Below, in pieces: positions 6,579 through 11,983 of a stretch of 11,983 bases of DNA (the first letter of the stretch is position 1; every line of letters starts with the position of its first letter). The position numbers were made by a program, and so were the translations under genes. The stretch is from Sulfolobus sp. UBA167 (GTDB taxonomy: Archaea > Thermoproteota > Thermoprotei_A > Sulfolobales > Sulfolobaceae), in assembly GCA_002495845.1 (NCBI GenBank), contig DAHF01000029.1, forward strand, positions 48,844 to 60,826. Reading direction: 5' to 3'. Below the pieces are notes generated by a model. The model saw nothing but the letters and a program-made list of their open reading frames with translations. It ran no database searches and had not been told where the DNA came from.

Positions 6579-7158
6579 CTTGAGACAAAGGTCTACTGTA
6601 ATATATTCATATTACAAGCTAGTTGACACTGCAATCATAGTAAATGTAGGAAGGGCAGTTCACGGGGAAGGTAAAGATGTCTGCATAGTTAACGGGGACA
6701 AGCTAATGAAGAACGTGGAACTGGACTTTCCTCTTCAATGTAACGAGAACTCAGTAGTCTTGGCTTATGAGGTCGAGGACAATGCTTTGGTTCCCAGCAG
6801 ATTTTTCGTGTTGACCACTTTCGACAGAAGGTTGAAGTTCAAGAACGTGACGGAGATCAGCATCGATAAAATAGGGCAGAACTTGTATTTCGCTTCAGCT
6901 GAAGAAGGATTTAGGTTTAGGGTCATCGACGGGAATTTGGTCGATGTATATCTAAACTCGGTCGAGAAGGAGATCTTATCTTACTTAGGTGAGTTTGGAG
7001 ATTCTACCATAAGGGAGATCTGTGACATCTTATCTCCTAGAGTTAAGAGTAGTAGGGACGAGATCAGACAGACCTTATTTCAGATGAAGAAAATGGGTAT
7101 GATAAACATAGAGGGAAACCAAGTCTCACTCAATAATGATGGCGGGCTTCATGGGTAA
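6559..7158 (+). CDS. Uncharacterised protein with C-terminal winged helix, divergent from his operon
   Basis: I do not recognise the family. The 199-residue product has an N-terminal part (about 1-132) rich in predicted beta strands with no motif I can name. A C-terminal segment (about 133-193) reads as a winged helix: helices around SVEKEILSYLGEFG, STIREICDILSP and RDEIRQTLFQMKKMGMINIE, then a short wing strand GNQVSL. There is no signal peptide or membrane segment. The start at ATG 6559 lies 14 bp from the hisC start. The frame stays open upstream to 6382, but that part is antisense to hisC and low-complexity. TTG at 6580 is another option. No clear TATA box precedes 6559. The position suggests a local transcription factor, perhaps of the his operon and of itself. 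This is inference. Its 3' end overlaps leuS, convergently, by 33 bp. Confidence 0.75.
   Translation: MKFIDFILRQRSTVIYSYYKLVDTAIIVNVGRAVHGEGKDVCIVNGDKLMKNVELDFPLQCNENSVVLAYEVEDNALVPSRFFVLTTFDRRLKFKNVTEISIDKIGQNLYFASAEEGFRFRVIDGNLVDVYLNSVEKEILSYLGEFGDSTIREICDILSPRVKSSRDEIRQTLFQMKKMGMINIEGNQVSLNNDGGLHG
6565..6570 (-). promoter_or_regulatory. TATA box of the his operon
   Basis: TATAAA on the minus strand occupies positions -25 to -20 relative to the A of the hisC ATG at 6545. This is the standard Sulfolobales spacing for a leaderless mRNA starting at or next to the start codon. It lies inside the first codons of the divergent gene and at the centre of an inverted repeat (6559-6578). No second promoter is obvious within the nine his genes. 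Confidence 0.7.
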
Positions 7159-9988
7159 TGGCTCCTTTTTGAACTTCTCCGCGTCTCCGTCGTAGAGCTT
7201 TACGTCGACGTCTATCCCAAGCTTTGCCTTCAGGTAAGGGGATATCTCCTTTGCCACGCCAATCTCGTTGAATTGAAGCTTGGCGAACTTCTTGGTCCTC
7301 TCGTCCATAGTCATAGCATAGTTAAATACTTTCTGGGCATACTTCATCTCAGCTTTGGAAGGCTTGACACTACCCATGAAACCTTTCATACCTTCACCTT
7401 TCTCTATGGAAGATAAGGCTTCCCTCAACATCCTTAATTGACCTTCGTTTGAAACCAAGATAGTCGCCTTATTTGGTTTACCCTTGTAGACCGAGAGGAT
7501 GGACTTCACGTCATAGACGAGCCTCTCTAGGTACTCGTGCTCCATCTCGGCTATCTCATCAATGGATTTGAGGTCAGGTTTCACCCAAGCTTCTGTCACG
7601 ACCAGGGAGCTGTTCCCCAGTTTGTGCCACATCTCCTCTGCGAAGTGGGGAGAGAAAGGAGCTATTATTTTCACCCAGTCAGAAACTATATGCCTCATAA
7701 GCTCGCCGTTGGGAGATCTACCCTCGCTCTTAACTAATTCGAAGTATTCCTGGAGCTGAGAGACGAGCACGAATACCGCTTCATTGAACGCATCCCTAAA
7801 GTTAATCTCCTCCATATACTTTGTTACGTCCCTTTCCATGGAGTTGAATACCGATGAAATCCACCTTTCTGGGAACCCGTACTGACTCGAGGTAAACGAG
7901 TTCAATTGGTCAACCAGCCCTAAGAAGTATTTATAAGAATCACCTATGCTCTTCACCAAGCTTTCAGAGAAGTTAACGTCGCTCCCCATATCAGCGGTTG
8001 CTGAGAGCACGGCTCTGACCAAGTCTGCGCTATACAGCCTAATACTCTTTCTGAGCGGAACTATGTTCCTGAGGCTCTTGCTCATCTTCTTTCCTTCATA
8101 GAGTAAGAGGCCGTTCACTGCGACCCCTCTAGGCCATTTCTCCTCTGGAAATATCCCTGCATGGTTGAAGATGAAGAAGCTCAGATGGTTTGGAACGAGA
8201 TCCCTACCGCTGTGCCTGAAATCTAGGGGATACCAATAATTGAACTCCCCTCTTAAGTCCTCTATTATGCCCTTGTTTATCCCAGTGGTTAAAGATATCT
8301 CGTTTGGGTCTCCTATCCCGAGCATTACGTAGTCCCAGAACTCAATTTTCATCTGGGACGGAAGGATCTTGTACTCCCTTATTTTATGGGCTATTGTATA
8401 GAACGCCATGTAAATTGTCGAGTCGCTCAGGCTTTCTATTATCCATTTCTTATCCCAGGGTAAAGGAGTCCCCAATCCACGAGTCCTTGCGCAAGCCCTC
8501 TTCTCGAGCCAGCCTAGGGCATAGTCGAACTCCTTCCTTATCTCCTCCGGAACTACTCTCATTGAATACAAAAGCTTTCTGGCTAAGGACTTCCACTCTT
8601 CGTTTCCATAGTCAAGGAACCACTGATCCTTCAATATCTTCACTACTACCTCGTTCCCGCACCTGCAGTAGACCGGCCTATTCATTATCTCGAATATTTT
8701 TCTACCTAGGCCAGAAGATATTATGAAGTCCGTCATCAGCTTTCTCGCTTCAGGCACGCTCATTCCTGCTATAGGCTTTAGGCTATCGACGTACTCCGGC
8801 TTAGATAAGCTGATAACGTCTTCCCTTACCTTGCCTTTGTTGTATTCCTGTCTATACAGCTGCTCCGTGAGCTTTTGGAGGTCCTCCTTTCCAGACGGAT
8901 GGCTTTTCTCTACCAAGTCCCTTGCTGGTATCTCCGAGTACCCATCTAATTTAACAACTGGAATCATCTGTAAGTCCGGTTTCACCTTTTTAACGTAGAA
9001 GTAATCAAAAGGCGCGTGGGCTGGGACGCTCATGACTACTCCCGTTCCCATCATGGGATCCACGAAGTCAGCCCCCAGTATGGGAATCCTTGAACCAGTG
9101 ACCGGGTTGACAGCTTCCTTTCCTTTCAGTTCCGAGCCCTTAATCTCGTCTACTACTTTCACGTTGTCGGTTTGGAAGGAGAACTTCAAAGCAGCCCTTT
9201 CGGATACTAACATTTTCTTTCCGTACGCCTCTACTACCTTATACTTCTCATTCGGGTTTATCCAGATAGCTACAACGCCGAAGACGGTTTCTGGCCTTAA
9301 TGTCGCAGCTGGAAGAACAAGGTCGCCCGAGGTGAAGTATATCAGGACATATTCCCCTATTTCCGGCTCCATGTCACCTTTTGTATCATGCATCCCGACA
9401 GGAATGTTATGAACTGGACACCAGCCTACAGGATGAGTATCCCTGACTATATACCCTTTGTCGTGTAATTTCTGGAACTGCCACAGCACGAAAGTGGAAA
9501 ATTCCGGATCAATAGTCGTGAATTCTCTTCTCCAATCTATGCCGAGCCCGAGTTCCTTCATTGCCTTCTTTATGTCTTCTTTAAAGTAGGTAGCCATAAA
9601 CAAGGGCTCAGAAAGCTTAGGTATTACTTCATCTGGAATTTCGTATATCTCTTTAAATATAGAGATCAGTTCCTTGTCCCCCTTGGCCACATCGTCAGCC
9701 ATGGCTATGATAGGCGTGCCGGTGAAGTGAAAAGCCATGGGAAACAATACGTTGTAACCCATCATCCTTTTGAAGCGCGAATAAACGTCCGCAGTGACGT
9801 ATGACCTACCGTGACCTATGTGCATTGGGCTGTTAGGGTAAGGGAACGCAGCGGTAGAGTAGAACTTAGGCTTTGAGGGGTCAGGGTTACCTTGATAAAC
9901 GCCTTGCTTTTCCCACTCCTCCTGCCATTTCTGAGCTACCGAATTTAAGAAGTTTATAAACTCACTTGATGAGATTACTCGTCACCAT
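7126..9988 (-). CDS. leuS: Leucyl-tRNA synthetase, archaeal type; 5' end appears frameshifted
   Basis: Charges tRNA-Leu with leucine. From 9825 down, 899 codons show HIGHGR, the editing-domain threonine region TLRPETVFG and VPAHAPFDY, the zinc-type pair CRCG, CARTRGLGTPLPW, ESLSDSTIY, the KMSKS loop (EGKKMSKSLRN) and the archaeal C terminus ending MKPAIIIE. Both active sites look intact. The ATG at 9825 cannot be the true start, because it sits right at HIGH and removes the first strand of the Rossmann fold. The frame continues upstream with good family sequence (FINFLNS, KWQEEWEK, FYSTAAFPYPNSP) to a TGA at 9982-9984 and has no ATG, GTG or TTG. An ATG at 9988 with a TATA box at -27 to -20 is one base out of frame (MVTSNLIK then stop). 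Joining the frames gives about 953 residues. Coordinates given include that ATG. Confidence 0.9.
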
Positions 9989-10007
9989 AGTGAAGTAATG
10001 CAAATAA

Positions 10008-10015
10008 ATTATAAA
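10008..10015. promoter_or_regulatory. TATA element between leuS and adenosyltransferase gene, possibly bidirectional
   Basis: On the minus strand TTTATAAT lies at -27 to -20 from the ATG at 9988. On the plus strand the same bases read ATTATAAA and lie at -31 to -24 from the ATG at 10039. One nearly symmetric A/T box thus sits at leaderless-promoter distance from both divergent starts, which are only 51 bp apart. A second, less well placed box (TATAT around 10020-10023) exists for the plus gene. Confidence 0.6.
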
Positions 10016-10043
10016 CATTATATTTCCTACTACATATAATGTT
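10014..10043. promoter_or_regulatory. Perfect 10-bp inverted repeat over adenosyltransferase promoter and start codon
   Basis: AACATTATAT (10014-10023) and ATATAATGTT (10034-10043) are exact reverse complements separated by ten bases (TTCCTACTAC). The right arm contains the ATG of the plus-strand gene; the left arm begins at its TATA box. The arm centres are 20 bp apart, close to two helical turns, so a symmetric dimer could bind one face of the DNA and block transcription. If the mRNA began upstream of the left arm, the start codon would be buried in a hairpin. Its role as an operator is inferred. Confidence 0.55.
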
Positions 10044-10566
10044 CACTAAAAAGGGAGACTCGGGAGAGACGGACGTAATAAGAAAGAGGGTAGGAAAGGA
10101 CTCCCCTCTAGTCAACTTCTTGGGGGACTTAGACGAGCTGAACTCCTTCCTGGGGTTAGCTTACTTGAAGACTAAATGGGACGATATGAGGAGAGATATT
10201 GGTAGGTTGCAAGATGAAATTTTCATAATAGGCGAGGATGCTTCCACTGGATCAAACAAAATAAACCAGGAGTTCGTGAGGTGGATAGAGGAAAGAACGA
10301 TAGAGTATAGGAAAGAGAGCGGGCCTGTGAGGCTCTTCGTCATACCCGGAGGGGGCGAAAGCGGAGCTTCCATCCATATCGCTAGGGCGGTCTGCAGGAG
10401 GGTAGAGAGGAACGCGGTAAAGTACTCAAAGGAATTAGAGCCTTTCAACAAGTGGATAATAGTTTACCTGAACAGAACTTCGTCCCTGCTTTTCTCCATG
10501 GCAGTGGCTTCTAACAAGAGGGATAACGTACAGGAGAGAATTCACGACATCGGAAGGTACTTCTGA
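10039..10566 (+). CDS. ATP:cob(I)alamin adenosyltransferase, PduO type
   Basis: Transfers the adenosyl group of ATP to cob(I)alamin, giving coenzyme B12 for enzymes such as methylmalonyl-CoA mutase. The 175-residue protein fits the PduO/MMAB trimeric helical-bundle family. It has the N-terminal ATP-binding TKKGDSGETDV (3-13), GDLDELNSFLG (29-39), LQDEIFIIGEDAS, the core PGGGESGASIHIARAVCRRVER (103-124) with the paired arginines, and YLNRTSSLLFSMA (143-155). In the last motif the usual SD of RLSDLLF is SS, so a commonly conserved aspartate is replaced. The ATG at 10039 fits the family start. Its promoter region holds a strong inverted repeat. Its end overlaps the convergent thiolase gene by 25 bp. 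No cobalamin biosynthesis or B12-dependent enzyme gene lies in the window. Confidence 0.92.
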   Translation: MFTKKGDSGETDVIRKRVGKDSPLVNFLGDLDELNSFLGLAYLKTKWDDMRRDIGRLQDEIFIIGEDASTGSNKINQEFVRWIEERTIEYRKESGPVRLFVIPGGGESGASIHIARAVCRRVERNAVKYSKELEPFNKWIIVYLNRTSSLLFSMAVASNKRDNVQERIHDIGRYF

Positions 10567-11507
10567 TATTGAGGAAGCAATCCAGATCTTATAAGGAGTT
10601 CGCAGTTCTTGCATATCTTCCTGCCGTAGCTTGTAGAGTCTCCGCATATTTCGCATCTAGGTAGCTCCCCGAACTTCGATGAACCCCTGATCCTCTCTGA
10701 TACCCTATCGAATTCTTCTATTATATTAAGGAGAGTGCCCGGCCTTTGTTCCTCAAGGGAATACATCAGCTCCCTTACCTTAGCCCTTAGCGTAGGTTTA
10801 GTAATTATATGGGGGCACTCTACCTCCTGGAAGGAATAGCCTTTCAAGTACGCGTACATTGTAGTCTCCCATTCGTATATTTTCCTCAAAGGTTTAACCC
10901 TGCTCACGAAGTTCTGGCTTACCCTTATGGGCGTGTCTCCTATCCTCACCAACCTAGTCAGGTCTCCCCTTATCAAGTTTATTATGATTGTCTGCACTTC
11001 GTCATCAAGGTTATGCCCTGTGGCAACTAGGTCTGCACCTACGAGCTTACCGGCGTTGTTTATGAGCTTCCTCCTGAAGCCTCCGCAGAAAGTGCAAGGT
11101 GAAACGTTCATTCCCTTGGAGTTGGAGGAGTTCACCATTTCGTCTAATGTGAACCCTACCTCCTTCTTGAACGAAGTAGAAACTAATTCAACGCCGAGCC
11201 CTTTCATGTAATTTGCCAGTTTGTCAGCTTGTTCCTTCCTGTTGTAACCCGATATGCCCTCCACTATGTTAAACGCCACTATCCTAGACGGCGGAACAAG
11301 AGAAGACAAGGTGTCTACCAAGACTAAGCTGTCCTTCCCTCCTGAAACTGCTAATAATACCTTGTTCGCTTCAGTTATGCCTTGCTTTTTAGCCTCCTCA
11401 GCTACCCTCCTTTTTATGTCGTCGAAGAAGCATTCTTTACAAAGAGACCTGCCAGTATGTGCTTGAAATATAACAGCCTCTTCCTTGTGACATACTTCAC
11501 ATATCAT
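10542..11507 (-). CDS. tRNA 2-thiolation protein, TtuA/NcsA (Ncs6) family
   Basis: Adenylates a tRNA uridine and replaces its 2-oxygen with sulfur. The 321-residue protein shows the complete architecture. An N-terminal zinc finger has Cys3, Cys6, Cys23 and Cys26. The PP-loop is SGGKDS (55-60). The three Fe-S/catalytic cysteines are Cys138 and Cys141 (PCTFCGGFRRKL) and Cys231 (EVECPHI), with GHNLDDEVQT between. A C-terminal zinc finger has Cys285, Cys288, Cys299 and Cys302. CTFCG followed by FRR resembles the Ncs6/NcsA branch (wobble U34), but TtuA (T54 thiolation) cannot be excluded. I chose ATG at 11507, preceded at four bases by AGGAGAGGA. A TTG at 11528 would add seven residues. The gene overlaps the upstream DUF211 gene by 11 bases, so the two are probably co-translated. 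Confidence 0.92.
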   Translation of the reverse strand: MICEVCHKEEAVIFQAHTGRSLCKECFFDDIKRRVAEEAKKQGITEANKVLLAVSGGKDSLVLVDTLSSLVPPSRIVAFNIVEGISGYNRKEQADKLANYMKGLGVELVSTSFKKEVGFTLDEMVNSSNSKGMNVSPCTFCGGFRRKLINNAGKLVGADLVATGHNLDDEVQTIIINLIRGDLTRLVRIGDTPIRVSQNFVSRVKPLRKIYEWETTMYAYLKGYSFQEVECPHIITKPTLRAKVRELMYSLEEQRPGTLLNIIEEFDRVSERIRGSSKFGELPRCEICGDSTSYGRKICKNCELLIRSGLLPQYQKYLPMS

Positions 11508-11787
11508 CCCTTCCTCTCCTGCTTTCAACCATTTTTGACCCGCTCACGACTTCGTCTATGCTGTGAATTGCACAACCCTCCTCCTCAAGGGTGTTCTTGA
11601 CGTTATCGAAGTCTATGTTCTCTCCTTCTACTACTATCATGAGACCCATGGTCTCTACGTCCATGTCAGTAACGCTTATGTTAACTCCATCTACGCCACG
11701 GTGCTCAACGATCTTTTCCGCTAATTCAACAATGGATATCCCCTTGATGGGTTTTAGAACATCTAGAACAAGCCGTCTTATAGCCAA
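11497..11787 (-). CDS. DUF211 family protein (small ACT-like archaeal protein)
   Basis: A 96-residue protein matching the archaeal DUF211 family (relatives of Methanothermobacter MTH889). It starts RRLVLDVLKPIKGISIVELA, has GVDGVNISVTDMDVET in the middle, a GENIDFDNVKNTLEE helix, and the typical ending AIHSIDEVVSG. The fold known for the family is a small ferredoxin/ACT-like domain; a biochemical role is not established to my knowledge. The start is TTG at 11787, giving the family-typical MAIRRLVLDVL; an in-frame TGA lies only three codons upstream, so a longer form is impossible. The gene overlaps the thiolase gene by 11 bases, with that gene's Shine-Dalgarno inside its last codons. AATATAAC at 11803-11810 lies closer to the start than usual, so the promoter is uncertain. 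Confidence 0.85.
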   Translation of the reverse strand: MAIRRLVLDVLKPIKGISIVELAEKIVEHRGVDGVNISVTDMDVETMGLMIVVEGENIDFDNVKNTLEEEGCAIHSIDEVVSGSKMVESRRGRDDM

Positions 11788-11983
11788 ATCGCATCAGATG
11801 ATGTTATATTACGCTATCTACGTTAAAAGTTTTCCACAATTATACGCTTCTATTAAACGAGATAAGATTTTAATTTTAAATGAATGAATGAAAACATTTA
11901 GTATTATAAAATTGGTTCAAGAAGGATAATAGTTAAGTTTTCATTTGAAAAGATATCTTAAATAAAGATTTAAATAAAAATTA
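11788..11983. other. AT-rich non-coding end of window
   Basis: No convincing gene begins here on either strand. The stretch is markedly more AT-rich than the rest. It holds TATA-like boxes on both strands (AATATAAC on minus at 11803-11810, ATTATAAA on plus near 11903-11910), a tandem TGAA repeat (TGAATGAATGAA, 11881-11892), and a perfect 9-bp inverted repeat AATGAAAAC (11887-11895) / GTTTTCATT (11937-11945) with a 41-bp gap. There is also a 10-bp palindrome AAGATATCTT at 11950-11959. It probably holds the DUF211 promoter and perhaps that of a gene beyond the window. Confidence 0.6.

Noticed and set aside
8304..8998. Long plus-strand open frames opposite leuS
   Set aside because: They are antisense shadows with no recognisable domains.
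9823..9825. ATG at 9825 as the leuS start
   Set aside because: It would put the HIGH motif at residue 2, losing an essential part of the Rossmann fold, while clear LeuRS sequence continues upstream.
10161..10451. Minus-strand open frame inside the adenosyltransferase gene
   Set aside because: It is a shadow of a well-matched gene, with no family features.
11526..11528. TTG at 11528 as start of the tRNA thiolase
   Set aside because: The ATG at 11507 has a strong Shine-Dalgarno at the right distance and gives the zinc-finger start MICEVC.
11591..11887. Plus-strand open frame opposite the DUF211 gene
   Set aside because: It is serine/threonine/methionine-rich shadow sequence running into AT-rich DNA; the opposite strand encodes a recognised family.
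11958..11973. TTAAAT-AAAG-ATTTAA hairpin as a terminator
   Set aside because: Weak A/T-only stem in AT-rich DNA with no gene ending there; archaeal terminators do not need such stems.

Overview
The window looks like chromosomal DNA of a thermoacidophilic archaeon of the order Sulfolobales. Pointers are an unfused nine-gene histidine cluster in the order hisC-G-A-B-F-D-E-H-I, an archaeal-type LeuRS, a DUF211 protein, a TtuA/NcsA-type tRNA thiolase, TATA boxes about 25 bp before start codons (the leaderless-transcript arrangement) and GGTGAT Shine-Dalgarno motifs inside operons. GC content, judged by eye, is in the 40s percent. That fits a Metallosphaera-like lineage better than the AT-richer Sulfolobus species, but the genus is inference.

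Layout, left to right. Bases 1-92 (minus) hold the start of a DUF59/MIP18-type Fe-S assembly protein that runs off the window. Bases 118-6545 (minus) are the his operon, transcribed right to left, with neighbouring genes overlapping by a few bases or abutting. It encodes every step from PRPP+ATP to histidine except histinol-phosphate phosphatase (HisN), which is absent here. Divergent from hisC at 6559-7158 (plus) is an unrecognised 199-residue protein with a C-terminal winged-helix domain. The shared region contains a perfect inverted repeat centred on the hisC TATA box, so this gene is a candidate local regulator of histidine synthesis.

leuS (minus) follows. Its recognisable reading frame has no normal start codon upstream of the HIGH motif, although an ATG with a well-placed TATA box lies one base out of frame at 9988. 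This suggests a sequence error, a +1 frameshift or an unusual start. Divergent from leuS is a PduO-type ATP:cob(I)alamin adenosyltransferase gene (10039-10566, plus). Its promoter and start codon sit inside a perfect 10+10 bp inverted repeat. A convergent two-gene unit on the minus strand, DUF211 protein then tRNA 2-thiolation enzyme, ends the coding part. The last ~196 bp are AT-rich and non-coding.

Most genes are core metabolism or translation. The points of real interest are the two divergent promoter regions (6546-6580 and 9989-10043), the leuS 5' end and the uncharacterised winged-helix gene. I saw no tRNA, rRNA, CRISPR array, transposase or other mobile element.
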